Origin: Candidatus Gastranaerophilales bacterium
Lineage (GTDB): Bacteria > Cyanobacteriota > Vampirovibrionia > Gastranaerophilales > Gastranaerophilaceae
DNA: 64,000 nucleotides
Assembly (NCBI GenBank): GCA_944325885.1
Contig: CALVBT010000001.1
Location: 62,001-126,000, forward strand
Direction of reading: 5' to 3'
Of this stretch, positions 35,386-44,057 are shown in pieces; within the stretch, counting starts at the first letter, position 1, and each line of letters opens with the position of its first letter. The notes beneath the pieces are model-generated. The model worked only from the letters and a program-made list of their open reading frames with translations. It was not told where the DNA came from and did no database searches. The translations under genes and the position numbers were made by a program.

Positions 35386-35445
35386 AATCAGACGTTCACG
35401 AAAACTGAACGTTTCCGTTCACAAGGGGCAAAGCCCCGTCTGATT
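35386..35445. ncRNA. Multibranched structured element (RNA or repeat)
   Basis: The outer stem AATCAGACG (35386-35394) / CGTCTGATT (35437-35445) encloses the hairpin CGTTCA/TGAACG (35393-35411) and GGGGC-AAA-GCCCC (35425-35437). A further stem CCTGTGC/GCACAGG follows at about 35456-35504. It lies in the 3' region of the minus-strand gene at 35540. The dense pairing suggests a folded RNA or a palindromic repeat; strand is unresolved. Confidence 0.4.
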
Positions 35446-35539
35446 CCGCTTTTTGCCTGTGCCGGACTTGTTGAATAAAATGGACTTGCCAAATGCACAG
35501 GTTCAATAAGTGGTCGGAGTCAGTTGACTATATGAAAAA

Positions 35540-36289
35540 TTAGCTGAATACTTTAAATGTTCTTTCAATGTTCTTTTCCATAACTTTTTTAACAGAATCG
35601 ATTTCAGTATCACAAGCCTTTTGCTGAGTTTCAACCTGATTCAAGTCATTCTGTAAACGTTTTTCCTTAACTTGAATAGAAGCAGTCTTTCTTTCATATT
35701 CGGCTTCAGCTTCTCTGTCATTGTCTGTGTAATAAGACTGTGTAAAGCTGTTGTTACCGTTTAAATCAATGTCCTGTCCGTCAGCTGTATAAATCTTTAA
35801 TGTGCCTCTGTTATAAGCTTCAAGAATTTGATATCCTGTAAGATTGTCAGATCTTCTGTCAGTTCTTGTAACTTCAACAGGTGTTGCATCGTATTTTTTC
35901 TTTTCTTCTTCAGAAAGAGTATTGTATACGCTGTCAGGAATAGATGCTTCACCATTCAATCCTTTGTGTACCATTTCAGTATTGTTAGTGTAAGTAGAAG
36001 ACCATTCGTAAAATCCGTTTTCAGGATCGTTGCCTTCTAATAACATTACTTTGTAACCTTGGTCTTTTAACCACTGTGCGCTAACTTGAACTGTAGCTTG
36101 GTCAGTAGAAAGAGCATCAATGTGATAAAGAGTCTGATCGCTAATCTTTGTAGAATATTCTCTAGCAACCTGCTCAGTCTGCATTGCAAGAATCATTTCA
36201 GAATTAGTAATCTGTTGCGCTCTGTACTCCAAATCAGATTTTCTAGCTGTTAAAAGTAACAATCTTGCTTGTGATGCTGCTAAACCCAT
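35540..36289 (-). CDS. Conserved-ends protein, copy 1 (MGxxASQAR family)
   Basis: 249 residues. The N-terminus MGLAASQARLLLLTARKSDL continues as a helix (EYRAQQITNSEMILAMQTEQ). The C-terminus is a long coiled coil ending TEIDSVKKVMEKNIERTFKV. The middle (about 50-200) is polar and has no match. The ends are nearly identical to those of the protein at 51859-52530, while the middles are unrelated. This helix-variable-helix plan resembles flagellin-like or hook-associated proteins, though no sequence homology can be claimed. AAGGAG precedes the ATG. Family appears lineage-specific; function unknown. Confidence 0.7.
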   Translation of the reverse strand: MGLAASQARLLLLTARKSDLEYRAQQITNSEMILAMQTEQVAREYSTKISDQTLYHIDALSTDQATVQVSAQWLKDQGYKVMLLEGNDPENGFYEWSSTYTNNTEMVHKGLNGEASIPDSVYNTLSEEEKKKYDATPVEVTRTDRRSDNLTGYQILEAYNRGTLKIYTADGQDIDLNGNNSFTQSYYTDNDREAEAEYERKTASIQVKEKRLQNDLNQVETQQKACDTEIDSVKKVMEKNIERTFKVFS

Positions 36290-36313
36290 TTTGTTTGCTC
36301 CTTACTACTTAGT

Positions 36314-36331
36314 TTACTTACATTACTTACA
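36314..36331. repeat. Short tandem repeat before the 35540-36289 gene
   Basis: TTACTTACA is repeated twice in tandem at 36314-36331 in the 5' region of the minus-strand gene that starts at 36289, followed by an alternating AT stretch. It may fall in the promoter or 5' UTR. Confidence 0.5.
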
Positions 36332-36482
36332 TATATATAAAAACAAAATACAAAAGCTATATTCAATATATATCAATATTGTTACATTTCTTAATAAAAA
36401 TATCAAAAAGGTTCTGTGGTACTGCTTTTCAATCCATTATTTTGTGGTAAAATAATCACGAGAGTTAAGGAGATAATGTTTT

Positions 36483-37811
36483 ATGACAACGGCAAATCAA
36501 TCTTTAAAACCCCTGACAACAAAAATTAATGAAAACGGACATATAGAAATAGGCGGATGCGACTTAGTTCAGCTGGCTGAAAAATACGGTACACCTCTTT
36601 ATGTTTTTGATGAACAAACCATAAGAACTATGGCACGCCAGTATAAAGAGGCTTTTAAAGCTTATCCGAAAGTTAGTATGCTTTATGCTTCAAAAGCTTT
36701 TATGACAAAATCTGTAGTCAGAATCCTTGATGAAGAGGGATTTGGCTTTGATGTTGTCTCCGGCGGAGAGCTTTATACCGCATACAAAGCAGGTGCGGAT
36801 TTGAAAAAATGCTTGTTTAACGGCAACAACAAGTCTTATGACGAATTGCAAATGACTGTTGAACTCGGTATCGGTTTGATTTCCGTAGACAACTTTCTCG
36901 AGCTTGCTCTTCTAAATGATGTTGCAAAATCTAATAACAAAAAGGTTGATATCCTGCTAAGAGTCACTCCGGGGATAGAATGCCATACTCACGAATACAT
37001 CCAAACAGGCCATCTGGATTCAAAATTCGGATTTGACTTGACCCAAACTGATGATGCTGTTGAACTTATACAGGATGAATACAAGAATTTGAATCTTGTA
37101 GGGCTTCATGCTCATATAGGCTCACAAATTTTTGAAACGTCTATTTATTATGACGAAGTTGAAGTTCTCTTAAAAGAAATGAGCCGTATAAAAGATAAAT
37201 TCGGAATTGTGATGACTCACATAAACCTTGGCGGCGGTCTTGGTATAAAGTATACGGAAAATGATTGTCCTCCGTCAGTAAATGAAATTGCGGAAAAAAT
37301 CATATCTTCAGTAAAAGAAAATGCGCCTAAATATAATATGGAAGAACCTGAAATTCATATTGAACCGGGCAGAAGCATAATAGGCACCTCGGGTGTGACC
37401 TTGTATACCGTAGGCAGCTCAAAACAGGTTCCAAAAGGCAAAAAATATGTTGCTGTAGACGGCGGTATGGCTGACAATCCACGTCCGAGCTTGTATCAGG
37501 CTGTTTATACGGCAGAGGTTGCAAACAGACCCGATGACGAACCTGTCGAGACTGTAACAATAGCAGGCAGATTCTGCGAGTCCGGTGATATATTGATAAA
37601 AGATATTCAAATGCCGGAGTTGAAAGAGGGCGATATACTTTGTTTTTATGATACAGGTGCCTACGGATATTCTATGTCCAGCAATTATAACCGTGTATTA
37701 AAACCCGCTGCGGTACTTGTAAATAATGCACAATCTGATATTATTATAAATAGAGAAAGTTACGAACATCTGGTTTCTCTGGATGTTATTCCTCAGAGAT
37801 TGGAAAAATAA
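36483..37811 (+). CDS. lysA: Diaminopimelate decarboxylase
   Basis: 442 residues. The PLP-binding lysine lies in SMLYASKAFMTKSVVRIL; GFGFDVVSGGELYTAYKAGA, HAHIGSQIFE, NLGGGLGIKYTEND and EPGRSIIGTSGVTLYTVGS follow, with CESGDIL and GAYGYSMSSNYN near the end. It performs the last step of lysine synthesis by the diaminopimelate route. It has an AAGGAG upstream and is followed after 12 bases by cdaA, with the aldolase gene next; the three probably form one transcript. Confidence 0.96.
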   Translation: MTTANQSLKPLTTKINENGHIEIGGCDLVQLAEKYGTPLYVFDEQTIRTMARQYKEAFKAYPKVSMLYASKAFMTKSVVRILDEEGFGFDVVSGGELYTAYKAGADLKKCLFNGNNKSYDELQMTVELGIGLISVDNFLELALLNDVAKSNNKKVDILLRVTPGIECHTHEYIQTGHLDSKFGFDLTQTDDAVELIQDEYKNLNLVGLHAHIGSQIFETSIYYDEVEVLLKEMSRIKDKFGIVMTHINLGGGLGIKYTENDCPPSVNEIAEKIISSVKENAPKYNMEEPEIHIEPGRSIIGTSGVTLYTVGSSKQVPKGKKYVAVDGGMADNPRPSLYQAVYTAEVANRPDDEPVETVTIAGRFCESGDILIKDIQMPELKEGDILCFYDTGAYGYSMSSNYNRVLKPAAVLVNNAQSDIIINRESYEHLVSLDVIPQRLEK

Positions 37812-37823
37812 GGATAGAACTAA

Positions 37824-38750
37824 GTGCTTGGCGAAATTAAGGATATTTTAATAGGACAGCTCAAATTGCTTAACCTTACGTTTAGCTGGGTAAACGTGCT
37901 GGAAATCCTTGTTATAGTCGCTTTCTTGCTTCTTGTGTATCAAAAATTTATTAAAGGTACTCAGTCTGAAAAACTTGTTAAGGGGATTTTTATTCTCTTA
38001 TTTGCGTGGTTATTTGCTGAAATTTTGATTAAGTTTAACCTGCTTATTCTGGGTGTATTCTTAAGGACAATGGTCAGCGTCATAATGTTTGGTGCTGTTA
38101 TTATATTTCAGCCGGAAATCCGTAAATTTTTAGGATATCTCGGTCAATCGAACCTTTTTCACAACCATTTTACAAGACGTAATGTAAAAGATACACAAAA
38201 AGTCAATGTAATAAAAGAGCTTATAGAATCAGTAAAATACCTTTCAAAAACACGTACAGGTGCATTAATGGTCCTAGAAAGAGAAGATGACGTTAACAGC
38301 TACTCTGATGTAGGTACGCAGCTGGATGCTACATTGTCTACAGAACTCTTGCTTACGATTTTTCATCCCAATACCCCATTGCACGATGGTGCTGTTGTAA
38401 TCGAGGGTGACGTTATAAAATCGGCAGGTGTTTTGCTTCCTTTAACAGAAGACCCTAAACTGAGCTGGAAATACGGTACCCGTCACAGAGCTGCTATCGG
38501 TATGAGTGAGGTTTCTGATTCTGCGTGTCTGGTTGTTTCTGAAGAAACAGGAGATGTTTCTATTGCACTGGACGGAACTTTGAAAAAGTATGATGATATT
38601 ACACAGCTGAAAAAGGATTTGGAAATTCTTCTCGGTTATGAAGATGAAGATTTTGTTGAAGAAAACAAAACAGTCTTTAATTTTATAAAAATTAAAACAA
38701 AAAAACAGTCATCATATTCTGAAAAAAAGAATGACAAAATGTCTAAATAA
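37824..38750 (+). CDS. cdaA: Diadenylate cyclase CdaA
   Basis: 308 residues from a GTG at 37824 (AAGGAT upstream). Three N-terminal membrane helices (about 22-100) precede the DAC domain, which has TIFHPNTPLHDGAVVI (the DGA motif) and GTRHRAAIGMSEVSD (the RHR motif), both needed for catalysis. It makes cyclic di-AMP from two ATP and is membrane-bound; c-di-AMP governs potassium and osmotic balance. The usual partners cdaR and glmM are absent here; it sits between lysA and an aldolase gene. The Lys-rich C-terminal tail is extra. Confidence 0.94.
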   Translation: MLGEIKDILIGQLKLLNLTFSWVNVLEILVIVAFLLLVYQKFIKGTQSEKLVKGIFILLFAWLFAEILIKFNLLILGVFLRTMVSVIMFGAVIIFQPEIRKFLGYLGQSNLFHNHFTRRNVKDTQKVNVIKELIESVKYLSKTRTGALMVLEREDDVNSYSDVGTQLDATLSTELLLTIFHPNTPLHDGAVVIEGDVIKSAGVLLPLTEDPKLSWKYGTRHRAAIGMSEVSDSACLVVSEETGDVSIALDGTLKKYDDITQLKKDLEILLGYEDEDFVEENKTVFNFIKIKTKKQSSYSEKKNDKMSK

Positions 38751-38754
38751 CACC

Positions 38755-39381
38755 ATGAATGCAATACAAGAGATTTATAAAAATAAAATAGTTGCCGTAA
38801 TAAGAGCAGAGGATTATGCAGAGGCTGTGGAAAAAGCCAATGCAATGATAGAGGCAGGGCTAAAAGTCTTTGAAATAACTGTTGAAAAAGAAGATATGCT
38901 CCCTGCAATTGAAAATTTTGCAAAAAGACCTGATATTACCGTAATGGCAGGAGGCATAGTCACATCTATGAGTGCTATGTCTGCAATTAATAGCGGGGCT
39001 GATGTTATAGTTTCACCGGTGTTTCAGGTCAGTTTGTTAAAATTTTGCCTTGGCAATAAAATTCCTTATATTGCAACTGTTTCTACGCCTAATGAGGCAT
39101 ACAATGCATGGAAATCAAGAATACCTTTGATAAAAATTTTCCCTGCAAAATCTATGGGGCAGGTTGAGTATATAGAAGATGTTTTAAGACCAATGCCCTT
39201 TTTGCAGCTTATGCCATCAGGCGGTGTCAGTCTTGAAGATTTTACGGATTATCTCGATGCAGGTGCTGTTGCTGTCGGAATGGGCAGATGCCTTTATAAA
39301 GGTGCATCTTTAAAAGAGATTACAGAGCGTGCAAAATTTGCGCTTATCCAGTTAAATAAGCACGAAAACAAACAGATATAG
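38755..39381 (+). CDS. eda: KDPG/KHG aldolase
   Basis: 208 residues from the ATG at 38755, chosen because MNAIQEIYKNKIVAVIRAED matches the family start; an ATG at 38731 would overlap cdaA by 20 bases. Class I aldolase motifs: VFEITVEKED, IVSPVFQVSLLKF, IPLIKIFPAKSMG (Schiff-base Lys) and LMPSGGVSLEDF. It splits 2-keto-3-deoxy-6-phosphogluconate or 4-hydroxy-2-oxoglutarate. No Entner-Doudoroff dehydratase is nearby, so the physiological substrate is open. Confidence 0.9.
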   Translation: MNAIQEIYKNKIVAVIRAEDYAEAVEKANAMIEAGLKVFEITVEKEDMLPAIENFAKRPDITVMAGGIVTSMSAMSAINSGADVIVSPVFQVSLLKFCLGNKIPYIATVSTPNEAYNAWKSRIPLIKIFPAKSMGQVEYIEDVLRPMPFLQLMPSGGVSLEDFTDYLDAGAVAVGMGRCLYKGASLKEITERAKFALIQLNKHENKQI

Positions 39382-39406
39382 CTGTTGAATAATAAAGAAT
39401 AATGCC

Positions 39407-39757
39407 TTAGGCTGATTTTAGCAGTTTTAGACGTCTGTATACGATACAGTGTTTGTCCTCAAAGAAATCTTCTTCATTCAGGTAAATATTTACATATTTA
39501 TCTGTTTTTGACACAAAAAGTAGTAAGTAGACCTCATTGTTTGCATTAAAAATTGAGAGCTTTTGTTTAAAGCAGGATTCTTGCAGAAATTCAATAAAAT
39601 CGTGATTAATACTGAGTACCTTTTCAAGATTGATGCCGATACGCTGTTTGTTGGCTCTTTCTTTGAAAAGTCGTTTAAATTTTATTAGGTCTGATTGTGA
39701 TATTACATTCCCTGATATATCAACAATACAAACTTTGTCAACATCCCTGATTTTCAT
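39407..39757 (-). CDS. STAS-like small protein
   Basis: 116 residues. The pattern VCIVDISGNVISQSDLIKFK, then IGINLEKVLSINHDFIEFLQ and KLSIFNANNEVYLLLFVSK, follows the alternating strand-helix order of anti-sigma-factor antagonist (STAS) domains. The phosphorylated serine region is not conserved (INHDF). It might be a signalling partner without a phospho-switch. An AGGGATG-type RBS precedes the ATG. It lies in front of tyrA's 3' end on the same strand, with no anti-sigma factor visible. Confidence 0.6.
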   Translation of the reverse strand: MKIRDVDKVCIVDISGNVISQSDLIKFKRLFKERANKQRIGINLEKVLSINHDFIEFLQESCFKQKLSIFNANNEVYLLLFVSKTDKYVNIYLNEEDFFEDKHCIVYRRLKLLKSA

Positions 39758-39845
39758 ATTTCATCCCTGACTGTTTGTATACGTTTTCCCTAACATTTAT
39801 ATGATATCAGGTTGAAAGATTTATTTAACTGGAGGAAAGTTGATA

Positions 39846-40670
39846 CTATTTACAACTTTGGTTGTATATATTTTTACCTTCGTTGTTATACATTTTGGAA
39901 CGTTTTTGTTTGATATCTGTTATTTGCTGCAGATAGTCTTCTTTTAAAAGGTTTTTTATGTTCTCATCCAGTGTATTTAGTGCAGTTTGTATATTCTCTT
40001 TGTTAAAAGAAACCATGTCTTCTGCCATTTGGGTGTTGGACATTGAGAGTCTTGTCATATCTCTAAATCCGCTAGCCGCTATCTGCAGGGCCAGCCGGTT
40101 GTTCTGGGCTGTTTTCATAATTGCTTGTGATACAAGCATTGGCATGTGGCTAATCAGTGCTGCTGCCATGTCATGTTCTTTTGCATCTGCAAATATGATA
40201 TTGGCTCCGGTTAATGTTATTATGTCCGAGAGTTTGTTTATTGCAGTCTGAGGTGTGTTTTTGTGTGGAGTGATTACCCACTTTGCCCCGTTAAAGAGTT
40301 CTTCAAAAGATGCATCAAAACCGCTGTTTTCTGTACCTGCCATCGGGTGTGTCCCGATAAAAATATATGGTCTTTGTTTTTGCATAACAAATTCCTTCAG
40401 GCTGCAGACATCAGCAACTATAGTGGAGGGTTTTACAATTGTTTCTAATCTGTCTAATATTTCAAGCGTTTTGTTCATCGGAGAGCAGACAAATACAATA
40501 TCACAGTCTTTAAGCGTTGTTATGTCGTCAGAAACATGCTCTGTGTATGCTTTTGCCGCTTCAATTGCAGTTTTGTTTCTTGTTACGGCGATTATGTCTT
40601 TGTTTTTTGCGCTCAGACTTTTTAACAAAGAGCCGCCTATGAGTCCGAGTGAGATTATGCCTGTTTTCAT
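39846..40670 (-). CDS. tyrA: Prephenate/arogenate dehydrogenase
   Basis: 274 residues. The N-terminal Rossmann motif KTGIISLGLIGGSLLKSLSA, then CDIVFVCSPMNKTLEIL, FIGTHPMAGTENSGFDASFE and HDMAAALISHMPMLVSQAI are those of TyrA. It oxidatively decarboxylates prephenate or arogenate in tyrosine synthesis; cyanobacterial enzymes usually prefer arogenate with NADP. No ACT or chorismate mutase domain is attached. Monocistronic or followed by the STAS-like gene 88 bases downstream. Confidence 0.93.
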   Translation of the reverse strand: MKTGIISLGLIGGSLLKSLSAKNKDIIAVTRNKTAIEAAKAYTEHVSDDITTLKDCDIVFVCSPMNKTLEILDRLETIVKPSTIVADVCSLKEFVMQKQRPYIFIGTHPMAGTENSGFDASFEELFNGAKWVITPHKNTPQTAINKLSDIITLTGANIIFADAKEHDMAAALISHMPMLVSQAIMKTAQNNRLALQIAASGFRDMTRLSMSNTQMAEDMVSFNKENIQTALNTLDENIKNLLKEDYLQQITDIKQKRSKMYNNEGKNIYNQSCK

Positions 40671-40731
40671 TTTAACTCCAGATGTTTGATGGCTTTATTA
40701 TAGCATATTTGCTTAACAATTGTTTATAAAT

Positions 40732-40760
40732 TTGCACCCTGTAAAAAATATTGCAATAAT
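40732..40760 (+). promoter_or_regulatory. Promoter of the candidate small RNA
   Basis: TTGCAC (40732-40737) and AATAAT (40755-40760) are exactly 17 bases apart, placing a start near 40767. No protein gene starts until 40890, and a terminator intervenes. Confidence 0.5.
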
Positions 40761-40766
40761 AAACAT

Positions 40767-40840
40767 ATTAATAGTCTAACCATTCCTTTCTTGACTTATG
40801 CGGCCTTTAAAAAATCGCCGCATTTTATTTTTATTTTTTG
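40767..40840 (+). ncRNA. Candidate small RNA upstream of the histidine kinase
   Basis: From the predicted start near 40767, about 30 bases of unstructured sequence including CCATTCCTTTCTTG lead to the stem ATGCGGC/GCCGCAT (40798-40804 / 40817-40823) and a T-rich run to 40839. The terminator cannot belong to an upstream gene, since those are on the minus strand. The layout mirrors the unit at 26723-26800 (shared CCAYTCCTTT). It could instead be an attenuator of the kinase gene at 40890. Confidence 0.5.
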
Positions 40841-40889
40841 TTGAAATTATGATAATATTAGATATATTCAAGGGGGAGTTATACAAAAA

Positions 40890-42038
40890 ATGAATATATT
40901 ATCCTGGCTTTTTAAAAAGAAAACAGAAAAAAATACACTGGCTTATTATCCTGATGCAGTCCTTGTGGCTTCTGTTTCGGGAGAGATACTTTATGCAAAC
41001 GAAAATCTTTTGAATATGTTCAAACTGTCAAGCGAAGAGTTGTTTGATATGGAACTTTTGGATATATTTGACGGCGGGTTTAATTTGATTAGCAATCTGG
41101 CTAAATCAGCAGATTCCGCCATTGTCCGTTCAAAATTGAAACTGGATGAGGATTTGTTTTTTGAAATCAAAGCCTCTGAATATAACGACGGTGAAGAAAA
41201 AATAATAATTTCGATAAGAGATGTTTCGCACAGCCAAAAAATGTTGAACAAACTGTTGTTTGAGCATGAGTATATGAACAAACTTACGAAAAATAAAAAT
41301 ACTTTTTTGACAAAAATTTCCGGAGAACTCACCTCTCCAATACATTCAATAAACGGCTTTTCTCAGGCTATATTAGAGGGGCTTGGCGGTGATGTGAATG
41401 AAAAACAGGAAAAGTATCTGAAAATTATTAATACAAATTCAACAAAGCTGCTCGAGCTTGTAAACAGTATCGTTGAATACTCAAAGCTGGAATCGGGCTT
41501 GTATGAATATGAATTTAAAAACTTTGATTTTGTAACTTTTATGACATCACTTTTTACACAGTATAAGCTGAAGGCTGATGATAAAAAGTTGATTTTGAAT
41601 TTTAATTTAAACAGTCTTGGCCGCAGAAATATTTATTCTGACGAAAGTGTCTTGAAACAAATAATGGATATTCTGCTTGAAAATGCAATAAGCAAGACAG
41701 AAAGCGGCTCTATTCAAGTCATAGTCAGCCATCCTGACAATGACTTTTTAGAGGTTACAGGGTTTAAGGTAAGTCCGAATACTCCGGAAAAATCTTATCT
41801 TATGATAAAAATAGTGGACACAGGTTCCGGAATAGCAGAATCTGATTTGAATAATATTTTTGACCCGTATGCAAATATTGATAAATATATTGCCAAAAAA
41901 GCCGTAGCCAAGAGTCTTGAGATGGGGATTGTGTACAATCTGGTAAGACTCTTAAAAGGTAAAATCTGGGCAGAGTCAGAGGCTATGAAGGGCAGCAGCT
42001 TTATATTTATTATCCCTGCGGAAAAAATTAGCCTGTAA
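40890..42038 (+). CDS. PAS-domain sensor histidine kinase (soluble)
   Basis: 382 residues. A PAS domain (about 15-115; PDAVLVASVSGEILYANENL) leads to a HisKA dimerisation helix with the phospho-accepting His152 in TSPIHSINGFSQAI. The HATPase domain follows, with MDILLENAISKTESGSI (N box), VDTGSGIAESDLNNIFDPY (G1/F) and EMGIVYNLVRLLKG (G2). No membrane segment is visible, so the signal is probably cytoplasmic. No response regulator gene is adjacent (an ABC ATPase follows). GGGGGAG precedes the ATG. Confidence 0.9.
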   Translation: MNILSWLFKKKTEKNTLAYYPDAVLVASVSGEILYANENLLNMFKLSSEELFDMELLDIFDGGFNLISNLAKSADSAIVRSKLKLDEDLFFEIKASEYNDGEEKIIISIRDVSHSQKMLNKLLFEHEYMNKLTKNKNTFLTKISGELTSPIHSINGFSQAILEGLGGDVNEKQEKYLKIINTNSTKLLELVNSIVEYSKLESGLYEYEFKNFDFVTFMTSLFTQYKLKADDKKLILNFNLNSLGRRNIYSDESVLKQIMDILLENAISKTESGSIQVIVSHPDNDFLEVTGFKVSPNTPEKSYLMIKIVDTGSGIAESDLNNIFDPYANIDKYIAKKAVAKSLEMGIVYNLVRLLKGKIWAESEAMKGSSFIFIIPAEKISL

Positions 42039-42063
42039 TAGAAAACAGCCAAGAGGAATTTGT

Positions 42064-43119
42064 ATGGCAAAAGTAACTTTGAAAAATGTTATAAAAAAAT
42101 ATGACAAAAAAACTATCATCAATGATGTTTCTCTGGAAATAAAGGATAAGGAGTTTCTTGTTCTTGTTGGGTCATCCGGCTGCGGAAAATCTACTATTCT
42201 CAGAATGATAGCCGGTCTGGAAGATATAACTGGCGGAGAAATTTATATTGGTGCCAAATGTGTAAATAATGTCCATCCAAAAGACAGAGATATTGCATTT
42301 GTTTTTCAGAGTTATGCTCTGTATCCTCACATGACCGTTTATGAAAATATTGCATTTCCTCTGAAAATGAGAGGTTTTAAAAAGGAGGAAATTGCTGCAA
42401 AAGTAAAAGAAGCTGCAGAAATTTTAAACCTTACGGAGTTTTTGGAAAGAAAACCCAAACAACTGTCAGGCGGTCAGCGTCAGAGAGTGGCTCTGGGCAG
42501 GGCAATTGTACGAAATCCGAAAGTCTTTTTGATGGATGAACCTTTGTCCAACCTCGATGCAAAACTGCGTGTACAAATGCGTTCAGAAATTAAAAAATTG
42601 CATGAAAAACTCCAGACTACTTTTATATATGTTACGCACGACCAGACAGAGGCTCTTACTATGGGAGATAGAATAGTTGTTCTGGATAAGGGTGTTATAC
42701 AGCAGGTTGATACACCCGAGGCGATTTATTATTCTCCGGCAAATACTTTTGTAGGCGGATTTTTGGGTTCTCCTTCCATGAACTTTATCCGTACAAAGAT
42801 AGAAAACGGTACTGTAAAATTTAATGATACGGTTGTTTATTTAAATGATGCACAAAAGTCTTTGATATCTGATAGACCAGAGGTTATTGTAGGAATCCGT
42901 CCAGAAAAAATGGACGCTCTGTCTTCGAATTGCGAATTGACAGTTCCTGTAGAAATTTCTGAAATGCTTGGCAGTGAAAAGATTGTTTATTTTAATGTAA
43001 ACGGTGCAAAATGCTCAGCTAAAGTTGATACACAAAAACAGTTTGATAAAGATATTACGTTGAATTTTAATACAGGCGATTTTCTTTTCTTTGATGTGCA
43101 GACTGGTAATAGACTGTAA
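42064..43119 (+). CDS. Sugar-type ABC transporter ATPase (MsmX/UgpC type)
   Basis: 351 residues. Walker A LVGSSGCGKSTILRMIAGLE, Q-loop VFQSYALYPHMTVYENIAFP, signature LSGGQRQRVALGRAI, Walker B VFLMDEPLSNLDAKLR and the H-loop YVTHDQTEALT are all intact. The C-terminal OB/TOBE region (about 240-350; VGIRPEKMD) is of the MalK/UgpC group. It energises CUT1 carbohydrate uptake. No permease or binding protein is next to it, so it is probably a shared ATPase serving several importers, as MsmX does. Confidence 0.93.
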   Translation: MAKVTLKNVIKKYDKKTIINDVSLEIKDKEFLVLVGSSGCGKSTILRMIAGLEDITGGEIYIGAKCVNNVHPKDRDIAFVFQSYALYPHMTVYENIAFPLKMRGFKKEEIAAKVKEAAEILNLTEFLERKPKQLSGGQRQRVALGRAIVRNPKVFLMDEPLSNLDAKLRVQMRSEIKKLHEKLQTTFIYVTHDQTEALTMGDRIVVLDKGVIQQVDTPEAIYYSPANTFVGGFLGSPSMNFIRTKIENGTVKFNDTVVYLNDAQKSLISDRPEVIVGIRPEKMDALSSNCELTVPVEISEMLGSEKIVYFNVNGAKCSAKVDTQKQFDKDITLNFNTGDFLFFDVQTGNRL

Positions 43120-43178
43120 TATAAAAAATTAATAATACTTTCTTGTATTTAATAATAATATTCTTTGCGCTAAAATGT

Positions 43179-43205
43179 ATGTGTTGAAAATTGTATTCAA
43201 CACAT
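43179..43205. promoter_or_regulatory. 10-base inverted repeat before nifU
   Basis: ATGTGTTGAA (43179-43188) / TTCAACACAT (43196-43205), perfect, with a 7-base gap, follows a TAAAAT -10-like box (43171-43176) and ends 30 bases before nifU. It is a good candidate operator for an Fe-S-responsive regulator, or a 5'-UTR hairpin. It is not the SufR arrangement CAAC-N6-GTTG. Confidence 0.5.
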
Positions 43206-43234
43206 TTGTATCGTTAGTAAAAAGGATATAGACT

Positions 43235-44056
43235 ATGTGGGATTATACAGATAAAGTAATGGATCACTATAAAAATCCGAGAAACGTTGGTGAGATAGAA
43301 AACCCTTCTGCTATTGGCGAAGCAGGTTCTCTGGTTTGCGGTGATGCCTTAAAATTATATTTAAAAGTGGATGAAAACGGCGTGATTACAGACGCAAAAT
43401 TTCAGACCTTCGGCTGCGGTTCCGCTGTTGCTTCGTCCAGTGTTTTGACAGAAATGGTCAAAGGTATGACTATTGATGAAGCTTCTAAAATAACCAATCA
43501 GCAGATTGCAGATGCGCTTGGCGGATTGCCGCCTCAAAAAATGCATTGTTCTGTTATGGGACATGAGGCTCTGGAATCAGCTATTGCAAATTATAGAGGC
43601 GAAGATGCAGCCACTCACTGCGACGAAAAAATTATCTGCACCTGCTATCACGTGACAGAAAGCGCATTGAGAGAGGCTATTGAGCAAAACAATCTTACAG
43701 ATTTGGAAGATGTTATGAATTATACAAAAGCAGGCGGTGCATGCGGTCAGTGCCACGTTGCAATACAAAAAATTATTGACGAAATTAAAAATAAAAAAGA
43801 AAAAGTTGATATCAAGAACATGTCTGTTACTCAGCTTGTTTTGAAGATTAATAATGTTATAGAAAAACATATCGCACCCGAGTTGAGAAAAGACGGCGGG
43901 GATATAGAGCTTGTTGATGTAAAAGAAAATAAGGTATTTGTTTCATTAAAAGGTATGTGCAAGTCCTGCAAGTTTTCTTCTAATACTTTGACAAATTTTG
44001 TAGAAGCTTCGTTGAAGGAACATATCTCTCCTGATATTGAAGTTGTAGAGGTGTAA
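43235..44056 (+). CDS. nifU: Fe-S cluster scaffold NifU (three-domain form)
   Basis: 273 residues with all three NifU modules. The N-terminal IscU-like domain has Cys35 (VCGDALKLY), Cys61 (FGCGSAVASS) and Cys105 (KMHCSVMGH). A central BFD-type 2Fe-2S domain has ICTCYHVTES and GACGQCHVAI. The C-terminal Nfu domain has GMCKSCKFSS. Together with NifS it builds clusters for Fe-S proteins. It precedes nifS by one base. No nitrogenase gene is present, so this is a general housekeeping NIF system as in several anaerobes. Confidence 0.95.
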   Translation: MWDYTDKVMDHYKNPRNVGEIENPSAIGEAGSLVCGDALKLYLKVDENGVITDAKFQTFGCGSAVASSSVLTEMVKGMTIDEASKITNQQIADALGGLPPQKMHCSVMGHEALESAIANYRGEDAATHCDEKIICTCYHVTESALREAIEQNNLTDLEDVMNYTKAGGACGQCHVAIQKIIDEIKNKKEKVDIKNMSVTQLVLKINNVIEKHIAPELRKDGGDIELVDVKENKVFVSLKGMCKSCKFSSNTLTNFVEASLKEHISPDIEVVEV

Positions 44057-44057
44057 T

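Larger units (their letters stand above)
34790..35539. other. 750-base repeat-rich stretch without a convincing gene
   Basis: It contains, in order: shared repeat modules (34830-34887), a possible decayed C-terminal coding fragment on the minus strand (34998-35085), an 85-base inverted-repeat element (35086-35170), a bidirectional terminator (35249-35285) and a multibranched structured element (35386-35445). A 77-codon minus-strand ORF (34958-35191) runs through the inverted repeat and is not considered real. Confidence 0.6.
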
